Shown here in pieces: positions 45,479 to 54,545 of a DNA stretch of 64,000 bases (within the stretch, counting starts at the first letter, position 1; each line of letters starts with the position of its first letter). The DNA comes from Flavivirga jejuensis (lineage in GTDB: Bacteria; Bacteroidota; Bacteroidia; Flavobacteriales; Flavobacteriaceae). The position numbers and the translations under genes are program-made. The notes under the pieces are model-generated. The model ran no database searches. It saw nothing but the letters and a program-made list of their open reading frames with translations, and was not told where the DNA came from. The stretch spans positions 434,001 through 498,000 of the forward strand of contig NZ_JAUOEL010000002.1 of assembly GCF_030540765.1 (NCBI RefSeq), given 5' to 3'.

Positions 45479-47284
45479 ATGAAAAAACACTTACTTTTCT
45501 TTTTTCTATGTGTTCCTAGTTACTTTTTTTCTCAAGAGTATTCAGATTATTTGGGTGCAGGACATAGTAACGGAATCACTGTAACTTCCAGCAACGAACA
45601 AAGTCGTACCAATTGGAGAGAAACTGCCAGTGCAGCAAATACTGTTAACGGTAATGGCTTAGATGCACGTTTATTAGAAACATCCAGATTCTTAGCACAA
45701 GCAACTTTTGGAACTAATTTAGATTATATTAAATCGGTAGCAAAAAACTCATTTGAAGACTGGATTGATAATCAGTTTGATATTAGTAGCCCATCAATGG
45801 GACAAATGACTGATGACACTTACAATCAAGCTCTTGTTATTTTTATTGCTAATGGTGGAAACCATAAAGAATACAGTGGTCCTAATTCAACTCATTTTAA
45901 TTACGCATGGTGGCAATCTAATATCGGGAATAACGATTTATTAAGACAAAGAATAGCTTTAGCATTGAGTGAAATATTTGTAATCTCATGGGATTCAAAC
46001 TTGAGTGATTATGGTGTAGGCTTAGGAGATTATTATGATGTTTTAAAAGATAATGCCTTTGGGAATTTCAGAGATCTTTTGCTAGATATTAGCTTACATC
46101 CAATGATGGGGGGCTATCTAAGTCATTACAACAATCCGAAAAGTGATCCTGAAGAAAACGTTCATCCTGATGAGAATTTTGCAAGAGAAATTATGCAGTT
46201 ATTCACTATTGGACTATATGAACTTAATCAAGATGGCAGCTATGAGCTAGATATAAATGGCGATAGAATTCCAACTTATGATAATGATGATATAAAAGAA
46301 TTTGCTAAGATATTTACAGGACTTGGAACTTCAGAAGTTGAGAAAAACGAATATGATATTGTTCCAGATTTTGGAGTTGGTATTAATTTTGCCAGAAAAA
46401 ATATTCCTATGGTTATGTATGATGAGTGGCATGAACCTGGAGAGAAAAAATTATTAAATGGTAAAATAGTTCCTGCTGGGCAATCTGGAATGAAAGATAT
46501 TGAAGATGCCATAGATAACTTACTTAATCATAAAAATACAGGGCCTTTTATTTCTTTACGCTTAATACAACAATTAGTAAAATCCAATCCTTCACCAGCT
46601 TACGTATCAAGAATTAGCAATGTTTTCAACAATTACAAAGGAGTTCGAGGTGATATGAAAGCTGTCGTTAAAGCCATTTTATTAGATGAAGAAGCAAGGA
46701 GTTGTAGTTGGGTTAGCGATCCTAGTAGTGGTAAATTGATCGCTCCTATGATCCGATATTTTAATACCACCCGACAATTAGATCTAGATAATGACAATGG
46801 TTTATACTGGAATTCTGGTCGGGATTTTTTTAGATCTACTGGTCAATTGCCTTTAGGATCTCCAAGTGTTTTTAACTTTTATTTACCAGAATATGTCCCT
46901 AATTCTGAGTTTGCAGATTTAAATTTAAAAGGTCCAGAATTTGAAATACATACTTCTGCCGCAAGTTTGGCTTATATAAACGAAGTAAACTCTTGGACTA
47001 ATACACCCCGTAACTCCATGCTACAAACTCATAATTTGGATCTTAAAAGTACGCCTTTAAATTTTGAGAAATTAAAGTATTATGCACAGGACGGGGAAGT
47101 CTTGGTAAATATGCTAGATAAACTATTTACACGCGGACAACTTTCTGGTGAAACAAAACAAATAATAGTTGACGCCATTGAGGCAATGGAAGGAAGTAAT
47201 CAAAATATCGATTACATGCATAACCGAGTAAGGTTGGGACTGTTTTTAATTTTAACAAGCCCAGATTATGTTATACTAAAATAG
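45479..47284 (+). CDS. DUF1800 domain-containing exported protein
   Basis: The 601-aa protein has a signal peptide (MKKHLLFFFLCVPSYFFSQ). The DUF1800 body starts around residue 60 (LLETSRFLAQATFGT) and has FAREIMQLFTIGLYEL and FAKIFTGLG, hallmark segments of this family. DUF1800 genes almost always sit before a DUF1501 gene, as here with a 5-bp gap. Function not established; both are thought to be envelope or secreted proteins. No T9SS domain on this member. Confidence 0.9.
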   Translation: MKKHLLFFFLCVPSYFFSQEYSDYLGAGHSNGITVTSSNEQSRTNWRETASAANTVNGNGLDARLLETSRFLAQATFGTNLDYIKSVAKNSFEDWIDNQFDISSPSMGQMTDDTYNQALVIFIANGGNHKEYSGPNSTHFNYAWWQSNIGNNDLLRQRIALALSEIFVISWDSNLSDYGVGLGDYYDVLKDNAFGNFRDLLLDISLHPMMGGYLSHYNNPKSDPEENVHPDENFAREIMQLFTIGLYELNQDGSYELDINGDRIPTYDNDDIKEFAKIFTGLGTSEVEKNEYDIVPDFGVGINFARKNIPMVMYDEWHEPGEKKLLNGKIVPAGQSGMKDIEDAIDNLLNHKNTGPFISLRLIQQLVKSNPSPAYVSRISNVFNNYKGVRGDMKAVVKAILLDEEARSCSWVSDPSSGKLIAPMIRYFNTTRQLDLDNDNGLYWNSGRDFFRSTGQLPLGSPSVFNFYLPEYVPNSEFADLNLKGPEFEIHTSAASLAYINEVNSWTNTPRNSMLQTHNLDLKSTPLNFEKLKYYAQDGEVLVNMLDKLFTRGQLSGETKQIIVDAIEAMEGSNQNIDYMHNRVRLGLFLILTSPDYVILK

Positions 47285-47289
47285 CACAA

Positions 47290-48705
47290 ATGACTAAACA
47301 TAAAAACAATATATCGAGACGAAAATTTTTAGGACAATCATGTGCTGCACTTGGTTATACAACCATGTTCTCATCTTTAATTAACTTAAAAGCCATGGCT
47401 GCAACTGCTATGAATAATTCGCCTACTATTTCAGTCGCTGGCGATTATAAAGCTTTGGTTTGTTTGGCACTAGGTGGCGGTAACGATTCTTTTAACATGC
47501 TTATTCCAAGAGGAAATAATGAGTATAGTGAGTATGCCACGACCCGATCAAACTTGGCCATACCTCAAAATCAGATCTTACCAATCAATCCAAATACATC
47601 AGATGGAAGAACTTTTGGTCTCCACCCATCCATGCCAAATATGCAACAATTATTCGAGGCTAATAACTTGGCATTTCTTTCTAATGTAGGAACACTCATA
47701 GAACCTTCAACAAAGTCAGATATTAAAAATGATGTTGTTAAAACTCCTTTAGGTTTGTTTTCTCATTCAGATCAAACTCAACAATGGCAAACAGGGAGAC
47801 CTCATGAAAGGACTAATATAGGCTGGGGTGGTCGGGTTGCGGATTTGATTCAATCAATGAATTCCAATGAGAACATATCGATGAATGTGTCATTAGGAGG
47901 AAGCAATACGTTTCAAAGAGGGAATCAAGTTATACCATATGCTATTAGAACCAGCGGAAGTATTGGAATCGATGGTTATGGGCGAGAAGATATTTATAAT
48001 GACTTAAGGAATCAGGCTTTAAATTCTATGTTAGAGCGAGATTATCAGGATATTTTTAAAAACACTTATAAAAATACTATAAAAACCTCTAATGATTCTG
48101 GTTTACAATTTCAGGAAGCTGTAGATGGGGTTCCAGAATTCAGCACCATAATGCCAGAAGAAAACAATTTGGCAGAGAAATTAAGAATGGTTGCAAAAAC
48201 AATTGCAAGCAGAGACCTTTTAGGCTTTTCCAGACAAACATTTTTTGTTGATGCCAACGGTTGGGATCATCATGATGAACTACTAATAAATCAAGCAAGC
48301 AGGTTAGCAGAGGTAGATGCTGCTTTAAAATATTTTAATGATGTAATGGCTGAGCTAAACATCAGCGATTGTGTAACATTATTTAGTACATCAGATTTTG
48401 GACGAACATTAACGTCTAATGGAAATGGTACAGATCACGCCTGGGGAGGTAATGCCTTTATGATGGGTGGTGCTGTACAAGGGAAAGAAATATATGGAGA
48501 GTATCCTGTTCTGGCTTTAGACAGTGATGTTGATCTTCGAAATGGTGTTATGATACCATCAACTCCCGCAGATCTTTATATGGCAGAACTGGCATTGTGG
48601 TTTGGGGTATCTCCTTCAGACCTCACTACTATTTTCCCAAATCTATCTAATTTTTACGATACTAACGCTACTACGCCTCCTATTGGCTTTATGGACATGT
48701 CATGA
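47290..48705 (+). CDS. DUF1501 domain-containing protein, Tat-exported
   Basis: The 471-aa protein starts with a twin-arginine signal (NISRRKFLGQSCAALG, Arg10-Arg11), so it is folded with or without cofactor before export. DUF1501 is related to the alkaline-phosphatase/sulfatase superfamily; visible marks are VCLALGGGNDSFNMLIP near the N-terminus, VDANGWDHHDELL and STSDFGRTLTSNG, and DHAWGGNAFMMGG near the C-terminus. These His/Asp residues could bind metal. Overlaps the following gene by 4 bp. The Sec-exported DUF1800 partner and Tat-exported DUF1501 are expected to work together. Confidence 0.92.
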   Translation: MTKHKNNISRRKFLGQSCAALGYTTMFSSLINLKAMAATAMNNSPTISVAGDYKALVCLALGGGNDSFNMLIPRGNNEYSEYATTRSNLAIPQNQILPINPNTSDGRTFGLHPSMPNMQQLFEANNLAFLSNVGTLIEPSTKSDIKNDVVKTPLGLFSHSDQTQQWQTGRPHERTNIGWGGRVADLIQSMNSNENISMNVSLGGSNTFQRGNQVIPYAIRTSGSIGIDGYGREDIYNDLRNQALNSMLERDYQDIFKNTYKNTIKTSNDSGLQFQEAVDGVPEFSTIMPEENNLAEKLRMVAKTIASRDLLGFSRQTFFVDANGWDHHDELLINQASRLAEVDAALKYFNDVMAELNISDCVTLFSTSDFGRTLTSNGNGTDHAWGGNAFMMGGAVQGKEIYGEYPVLALDSDVDLRNGVMIPSTPADLYMAELALWFGVSPSDLTTIFPNLSNFYDTNATTPPIGFMDMS

Positions 48706-49457
48706 TGAAAAAACAACATATATACATACTACTTATTCTCATATTTATTACGTCAACAATAAATGCGCAATGCTACCCTGATAGACATAGTACAAGCTGG
48801 ATTGATAGCTGGATATCTTGCGATATATCACAAAATCCTAATTCGGCTTACGGCTTAACGCATTGGATTATGTATGATCTCGGATATGAGTATGAATTAA
48901 AAGAATCTAAATTCTGGAACGCTAACGAGCCAAAAAATCTTAATTATGGTATCAATGATTATAATTTAGATTATTCTTTAGATGCCGTAACATGGACTAA
49001 TTTAGGTACTTTTAAAATGGATCAAGCATCAGGTTTATCTACTTATGAAGGTGGTGAAGGTCCCGATTTTGATGCTACAAAAGCAAGGTATGTACTCATT
49101 ACTCCTATATCTAATTATGGAGGGGATTGCTATGGCTTAAGTGAAATAAAAATTAATATAACAGATCCTTTCGATATTGTTGAGGAAAATAATGGATTTA
49201 ATGCCTTAGTTTACCCTAACCCTTTTCTAAATAATATTAATCTTAGAATTGTAACGCTTGATGAAACTAGCTCCATAAACTATACTTTATACGATATGTT
49301 AGGAAGGGCTATTACTTCTAATAGTGTTGCTTTTACCGAAAACACAGAAATTTACGAATTACCAATAAATGCCAACACACTTTCTGCTGGTATCTATATT
49401 CTGAATGTTGAACAGAATAATAAAACACGGTCTTTTAAAATTATAAAGAGGGAATAA
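48702..49457 (+). CDS. Discoidin-like T9SS-secreted protein
   Basis: The 251-aa protein has a signal peptide ending NAQ near residue 22, a ~130-residue domain resembling F5/8 type C (discoidin) modules (YDLGYEYELKESKFWN, YSLDAVTWTNLGTF, ARYVLITPISNYGGDCYGL), and a type A T9SS sorting domain (VYPNPFLNNINLRI to the end). Discoidin-like folds bind sugars or surfaces. Its ATG overlaps the DUF1501 stop (ATGATG around 48702), so translation is coupled. It is the third member of the DUF1800-DUF1501 operon; binding target unknown. Confidence 0.8.
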   Translation: MMKKQHIYILLILIFITSTINAQCYPDRHSTSWIDSWISCDISQNPNSAYGLTHWIMYDLGYEYELKESKFWNANEPKNLNYGINDYNLDYSLDAVTWTNLGTFKMDQASGLSTYEGGEGPDFDATKARYVLITPISNYGGDCYGLSEIKINITDPFDIVEENNGFNALVYPNPFLNNINLRIVTLDETSSINYTLYDMLGRAITSNSVAFTENTEIYELPINANTLSAGIYILNVEQNNKTRSFKIIKRE

Positions 49458-49591
49458 TTGTCTTTTGTAATAACTTATCATTATCTGTTTAGCACGGATT
49501 CTTCTTGTTTTTTTTTAATGATATGATGTATAGGGAACTTTGTTTGGTTTTTAGTACTGCTTTATAAATATTAGTTTAGTATGGTGCTCTC

Positions 49592-50000
49592 GTGAATATT
49601 GTGAATGAGTTTTTTTCTTGGGGTTATTGGAAGAGGGAGATTAGGGCTTTGGCATACTACCCCCTCACTAAGACGCTAAGCCGCAAAGAAATGCTGGTAC
49701 TATTTTATAATATTATAGAAACTCTATTAGTTAGTTTTTTTGGAATCATACTTACTTATAAATTGATAGGTTATAATGTTTCAGGTTATATATACAAGTC
49801 TTTTTTCTTGGGTGTATTAGAGGAATGTTTTGGTGTAGGTCTCGCAAAGACGCAAAGACGCAAAGAAACACTAGTAGTATTCATATTCAATAATTCATAG
49901 GGACTCTATATCACTTTTTTAGAATCATTCTTATAATTATAGGTTACAATGCTTCAGGTTAACTATTACAAGTCTTTTTTTTAGGTCTATTGGTGGAGCG
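49592..50000. repeat. Two ~173-bp tandem units with GCAAAGA-rich motifs
   Basis: The gene-free stretch 49458-50053 carries tandem units. The landmark ATAGGTTATAATGTTTCAGG at 49766 is repeated, with two substitutions, at 49939 (173 bp apart); a matching ACAAGTCTTTTTT segment follows each. Before each comes GACGCTAAGCCGCAAAG or GCAAAGACGCAAAGACGCAAAG, which on the other strand read like the TTTGCGACTTAGCG motif of the array at 14.4-15.0 kb. A 102-codon frame crosses both copies but has no gene-like features. Confidence 0.78.
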
Positions 50001-50053
50001 GTCTTATCTCTTATATCCTATCTCTTAATTACTTAACTCGGATTCTATTTCAA

Positions 50054-50680
50054 CTAAATCACATAAAAAAAGATCATAAAAAAATGAAATACGGCACCTG
50101 CTAAAACAAATAAATGCCAAATAACATGATTGAATGGTATTTTTTTGATAGCATAAAAAATAATCCCGACGGTATAAGCTAATCCGCCTCCAAACAGGCA
50201 TAGTATACCATCATGTTCCATCCTATTGGATAAATTTGAAAAATCAAATACTATAAGCCACCCCATTACCAAATAAAGTAGTGTGGAAAAAATCTCAAAG
50301 CGTCCTGTAAAAAATAATTTTAAAATAGTACCAAACGCTGCTATTCCCCAAACGACAAAAAAAAGTGTCCACCCCAAACTCTCATGCAACGTAATTAATA
50401 AAACAGGTGTATAAGTCCCTGCTATAAGCAAATAAATACTAATGTGATCTATAATTCTGAAATAGTGTTTTTGCTTCTCTCCTTTTACTGCATGATACCA
50501 CGTAGATGCAGTAAATAATACAATAATTGAAATACCGTAAACGATAACACTAAAAAGGCTCCAACTCGTTTTTTGGTTGTCAAAAATAATAAGAAGTATC
50601 AATGCTACTATACCAAACAATACACCAATAGCGTGTGTGATTGTATTTAGTTTCTCTTCAAAAGGCGTTTGGGTATGCAT
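50054..50680 (-). CDS. Hemolysin III / TrhA-family membrane protein
   Basis: The 208-aa protein has seven predicted transmembrane helices of the progestin/adipoQ-receptor-like HlyIII superfamily. Family residues: EEKLNTITHAIGVLFG, ASTWYHAV, IDHISIYLLIAGTYTP, and NHVIWHLFVLAGAVFHFF, giving the conserved His and Asp that bind metal. In bacteria such proteins influence membrane energetics; true hemolysis is unproven. 11 bp after the DUF4294 gene, likely the same transcript. Confidence 0.9.
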   Translation of the reverse strand: MHTQTPFEEKLNTITHAIGVLFGIVALILLIIFDNQKTSWSLFSVIVYGISIIVLFTASTWYHAVKGEKQKHYFRIIDHISIYLLIAGTYTPVLLITLHESLGWTLFFVVWGIAAFGTILKLFFTGRFEIFSTLLYLVMGWLIVFDFSNLSNRMEHDGILCLFGGGLAYTVGIIFYAIKKIPFNHVIWHLFVLAGAVFHFFMIFFYVI

Positions 50681-50691
50681 AATGCATTAGT

Positions 50692-51369
50692 TTAAGGCGA
50701 TTTTGTATCTAGCCATTTATCGGTTAGATCATAAAAATCAAACTTAACAGCAGATTTTTGACTTTCTAAATAACCATTTTGAAAATTACGTTGTAAAATA
50801 TCTTCAATTAAATAATCTTCTTTGACATTTATTGGGTCAAATTCTCGCTTTAATGAAATATCGAACATATTTGCGGTGGTATTATACCAAAATGCACGCC
50901 AACCACTCCGCAATTGTTTTATCAAATCGAATGCTGTTGTCCCTGTCTGCCTGTGAATTAATTTAACCAATATTTGTCCCTCTGTACGACTAAGTTTTTT
51001 TAATTCTTCAGAAAACTCTCCTTCTATATATTTTTGAATTCGTTTAGTATAACGTTTCTTTTCGCGATTCCTTTTAAGCATCGACAACTGTTGATTCATA
51101 GAATCTAAACGTTCTGCTGCTAATTTTGCATAAGGATATACCTTTCTTGTTTTTCTTCTAAGAATTAGATATTTAATGCGCTCTTTTTTATTAGCAAACT
51201 TAAGCTTGTGCAAAAGCATCACTTCTTCTAAATCTATAGTTGTTCGTGGAATGGAATCGCCTTCAATAATAATATACTCAACTGCAATAGAATCCTGTAT
51301 AATATCATTCTCCTGAGCAAAGAGCAGACCAGAAAAAATCAAGAATATATATCTAAAACAATTCATCAC
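50692..51369 (-). CDS. DUF4294 domain-containing exported protein
   Basis: The 225-aa protein has a signal peptide (about 1-18, GLLFAQ) and the DUF4294 core, recognised from RRKTRKVYPYAKLAAERL and LSRTEGQILVKLIHRQTG followed by LRSGWRAFWYNTTA. The family is restricted to Bacteroidota and undefined. An exact minus-strand TAATTTTG box (51394-51401) lies 25 bp upstream. Highly basic central helices. Confidence 0.85.
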   Translation of the reverse strand: MMNCFRYIFLIFSGLLFAQENDIIQDSIAVEYIIIEGDSIPRTTIDLEEVMLLHKLKFANKKERIKYLILRRKTRKVYPYAKLAAERLDSMNQQLSMLKRNREKKRYTKRIQKYIEGEFSEELKKLSRTEGQILVKLIHRQTGTTAFDLIKQLRSGWRAFWYNTTANMFDISLKREFDPINVKEDYLIEDILQRNFQNGYLESQKSAVKFDFYDLTDKWLDTKSP

Positions 51370-51469
51370 TAAAATGTTGGAGCATTAATTCTCCAAAATT
51401 ACTAATTTACACTGTCTAAAACATTTTTTTCCTATTTATATTATTATTTTAGTGCAAAACTTTTTAGAA

Positions 51470-52558
51470 ATGACGAAGAAGAGCATTCTTAACAAAAAGT
51501 CTATGGACTTTTTAGAAAAATATTTAAATAATGCCTCACCAACGGGTTATGAATGGACTGGGCAAAAATTATGGATGGATTACCTAAAACCATATGTTGA
51601 TGAGTTTATAACTGATACTTATGGCACAGCGGTAGGCGTTATAAATCCTAAAGCAAAATACAAAGTTGTTATTGAAGGTCATGCCGATGAGATCTCATGG
51701 TATGTAAATTATATTTCAGACAACGGATTGATCTATGTGATTAGAAATGGTGGTAGTGATCATCAAATAGCACCAAGTAAAATAGTTAATGTGCACACCA
51801 AAAAAGGTATTGTAAAAGGTGTTTTTGGATGGCCAGCTATACATACGCGCAATAAAGCCAAAGAAGAAGCACCAAAACCAGACAATATCACTATTGATGT
51901 TGGTGCAAAAGATAAAGAAGAAGTTGAAAAAATGGGAATTCATGTAGGATGTGTTATTACCTACCCAGATGAGTTTCATATTTTAAATGGAGACAAATTT
52001 GTGTGTCGCGCTTTAGATAATCGCATGGGTGGTTTTATGATAGCCGAAGTTGCTCGCTTGCTTAAAGAGAATAAAAAGGAACTTCCTTTCGGACTTTATA
52101 TCACAAACTCAGTACAAGAAGAGATTGGATTACGTGGTGCAGAAATGATCTCACACACGATAAAACCAAATGTGGCTATTGTTACCGATGTGACTCATGA
52201 CACAACGACACCAATGATAGAAAGAAAAAAAGAAGGCCATTTAGAAATTGGTAAAGGCCCTGTAGTGGCTTATGCGCCTGCTGTACAACAAAAATTACGT
52301 GATCGAATTACAGAAACTGCCGAAGATAAAAAGATTCCTTTTCAACGATCTGCGCTGTCTCGTGCAACTGGAACCGACACAGATGCTTTTGCTTATAGTA
52401 ATGGAGGTGTCGCTTCTGCTTTAATTTCACTACCGCTTCGTTATATGCACACCACTGTAGAAATGGTACATAAAGATGATGTAGAAAATGTAATAAAACT
52501 TATTTACGAAACACTGCTTAGTATAAAAGATGGTGAAACGTTTAGTTATTTTGAATAA
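51470..52558 (+). CDS. M42-family (glutamyl/deblocking) aminopeptidase
   Basis: Dinuclear zinc or cobalt aminopeptidase that forms large tetrahedral oligomers in the family. Motifs: EGHADEI (His-Asp), ALDNRMGG (Asp), NSVQEEIGLRGAE (catalytic and metal Glu), and VTDVTHDT (Asp), with a final MHTTVEMVHKDDV. The ATG at 51470 is favoured over a GTG at 51452. Length of 362 aa is typical. Monocistronic; convergent with nothing, followed by a repeat element. Confidence 0.92.
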   Translation: MTKKSILNKKSMDFLEKYLNNASPTGYEWTGQKLWMDYLKPYVDEFITDTYGTAVGVINPKAKYKVVIEGHADEISWYVNYISDNGLIYVIRNGGSDHQIAPSKIVNVHTKKGIVKGVFGWPAIHTRNKAKEEAPKPDNITIDVGAKDKEEVEKMGIHVGCVITYPDEFHILNGDKFVCRALDNRMGGFMIAEVARLLKENKKELPFGLYITNSVQEEIGLRGAEMISHTIKPNVAIVTDVTHDTTTPMIERKKEGHLEIGKGPVVAYAPAVQQKLRDRITETAEDKKIPFQRSALSRATGTDTDAFAYSNGGVASALISLPLRYMHTTVEMVHKDDVENVIKLIYETLLSIKDGETFSYFE

Positions 52559-52633
52559 TTTGAATAAAAAGGTATTAAACTTTAGGGGCAAGCCCAGAGC
52601 CCAATAATTAGACATCGACTTAAGGGTCGAGGT

Positions 52634-52790
52634 ATGAAACTTAGATCCCGCTAAATACTGAAAACAAGTTCAGCAGGAAGCGGGATTAGCTTGTCATAAT
52701 AAAGGCTTGTTTCAACTTACAATTTTGAATGCATCTAACAGGCGTCTCTAAATAGAGTTTTCCTGCCATGCATTAAGCGTAGGCTAATAT
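52634..52790. repeat. Copy B of the ~150-bp dispersed intergenic element
   Basis: Matches 30566-30717 with shared exact blocks AAGCGGGATTAGC, TTCAACTTACAATTTTG and GAGTTTTCCTG. Here TCCCGC and GCGGGA form a longer hairpin with an inner CTGAAAACAAGTTCAG stem. It ends 10 bp before the start codon of the aminotransferase gene. Confidence 0.85.
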
Positions 52791-52799
52791 ATAGTTAAC

Positions 52800-53966
52800 A
52801 TGACATTAAACAATCAAAAACATTTATTTGATATACCAGAGGAAATAACTTATTTAAATATTGCGAGTCAATCGCCTTCTTTTAAAGCTATTCACGAAGC
52901 TGGGTTAAATGGCTTGCTACAAAAAAGGCATCCCTATACTATATCTACATCAGATTATTTTGAGCCTGTAAAAGTGCTCAAAAAGTTATTCGCTAAACTA
53001 ATTGATATAGAAGACTATAATCGCGTAGCTACTATACCTTCAGCTTCTTATGGCATTGCTACGGTAGCTAATAATATAAGATTAAAACCTGGTGACGAAA
53101 TACTAGTTATAGCCGAACAATTTCCTAGTAATATTTACTCATGGCAAAAACTGGCAGAAAAGGATCATGCTGTATTAAAAACGGTTAGTCCTCCAAAGTC
53201 AAATACAGACCGTACTAAACTTTGGAACGAAAACATTTTAAATGCCATTAATACTAAAACGGCAGTAATAGCGATGGGAAATATCCATTGGTCAAATGGT
53301 TCATTATTCGATTTAAAATCTATTAGAGAAAAATCAAAAGCACATAATGCGCTTTTAATTATTGATGGTTCTCAATCTATAGGTGCTTTACCGTTTTCGA
53401 TTAAAGAGATTCAGCCAGATGCTCTTATTTGTGCTGGTTATAAATGGCTTTTTGGTCCATACGGTACTGCCTATGCCTATTTTGGATCTTATTTTGATAA
53501 TGGAATTCCTATTGAGGAAAGTTTGTATAATAGACTGAATAGTGAAAATTTTTCTGGTTTAACCAATTATGAATCAAGATACAAACCTTTAGCAAATAGA
53601 TATTGTGTTGGTGAAAGTGGAAATTTTATTTATGTCAAAATGCAAATTGAAGCTTTAAAACAAGTTTTAGAATGGGGTCCAAAAAACATTCAAGACTATT
53701 GTAAAATAATAACTTCTGAAGCTGTTTTAGAATTAGAAAACCTTGGTTGTCGTATTGAAGATCCTAAATATCGAACACATCATCTCTTCGGAATTGAATT
53801 GCCTGACCAATTAAATATTAATTTTCTAAAAGACGTATTAGAAAAAGAAAAAATATTTGTGTCTATAAGAGGTAAATACATCAGACTTTCATGCCATCTT
53901 TTTAATACTAAAAAAGACTTTGAAAAATTTATAGCATGTCTTTCTTCTGTCTTAAAAAAACATTAA
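52800..53966 (+). CDS. Class V aminotransferase-fold PLP enzyme
   Basis: The 388-aa enzyme has the class V layout. The PLP lysine lies in CAGYKWLFGPYG, and the preceding LLIIDGSQSIGALPF carries the Asp and Gln that hold the cofactor. Related to selenocysteine lyase/kynureninase/isopenicillin epimerase types; it lacks the cysteine-desulfurase active-site Cys context, so sulfur transfer is unlikely. Followed after 2 bp by a NUDIX gene and then a PrsW gene, which suggests a transcript but gives no metabolic clue. Confidence 0.82.
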   Translation: MTLNNQKHLFDIPEEITYLNIASQSPSFKAIHEAGLNGLLQKRHPYTISTSDYFEPVKVLKKLFAKLIDIEDYNRVATIPSASYGIATVANNIRLKPGDEILVIAEQFPSNIYSWQKLAEKDHAVLKTVSPPKSNTDRTKLWNENILNAINTKTAVIAMGNIHWSNGSLFDLKSIREKSKAHNALLIIDGSQSIGALPFSIKEIQPDALICAGYKWLFGPYGTAYAYFGSYFDNGIPIEESLYNRLNSENFSGLTNYESRYKPLANRYCVGESGNFIYVKMQIEALKQVLEWGPKNIQDYCKIITSEAVLELENLGCRIEDPKYRTHHLFGIELPDQLNINFLKDVLEKEKIFVSIRGKYIRLSCHLFNTKKDFEKFIACLSSVLKKH

Positions 53967-53968
53967 AT

Positions 53969-54523
53969 ATGGACGAATTTATAGATGTTGTAGATGCTAA
54001 CGGAAACCCAACAGGGAAATCTGAATTAAAGTCACTTGTTCATCAAAAAGGTCTTTATCACAATACAGCGCATATTTGGTTTTACACTAAAAGTGGTGAC
54101 ATCTTAATATCGCAACGTTCAGCAAAAAAAACGATTTGTCCTTTGCTATGGGATGTATCTGTTGCTGGCCATGTAGATACAGGAGAAACCATAAAACAAG
54201 CCGCTGTAAGAGAAACCAAAGAAGAAATTGGGATATCCATTTCTGAAAATGATTTGCAAAATATTGGCGTTTATAAATGTTTACAAACGTATGAAAACGG
54301 TATTATTGATAACGAATTCCATAATACGTTTATTTGTGAACTAAAAGTTACAATTTCTGAATTAACACCTCAAGAGGAAGAAGTCGAAGCACTTAAATTA
54401 GTCTCTTTTACAAGTTTTGAATCACTCATTAAAACTATTGGAAACAATGATAATCACTTTATACCATCTAACAAATCTTATTATGAAGACGTATTACAAA
54501 AAATCGTAGAAATCATCAACTAA
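53969..54523 (+). CDS. NUDIX hydrolase (IDI-like type)
   Basis: The 184-aa protein starts at ATG 53969, two bases after the preceding stop. The NUDIX box begins with GHVDTGETIKQAAVR and continues ETKEEIGI, matching Gx5Ex7REUxEExGU. The N-terminal FIDVVDANGNPTGKSELKS is characteristic of the IDI-like/Nudt subgroup, which hydrolyses nucleoside or isoprenoid diphosphates; the true isomerase cysteine pair is not evident. Co-transcribed with its neighbours. Confidence 0.88.
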   Translation: MDEFIDVVDANGNPTGKSELKSLVHQKGLYHNTAHIWFYTKSGDILISQRSAKKTICPLLWDVSVAGHVDTGETIKQAAVRETKEEIGISISENDLQNIGVYKCLQTYENGIIDNEFHNTFICELKVTISELTPQEEEVEALKLVSFTSFESLIKTIGNNDNHFIPSNKSYYEDVLQKIVEIIN

Positions 54524-54545
54524 AACCTTATCCCCCTTTTCTAAA

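Noticed and set aside
49592-49900. 102-codon open frame on the plus strand
   Set aside because: It runs through both copies of a tandem non-coding repeat (GCAAAGACGC units), and its composition and start context are not gene-like.
50054-50680. True hemolysin or virulence factor
   Set aside because: The family name is historical; sequence supports a seven-helix membrane protein, not a secreted toxin.
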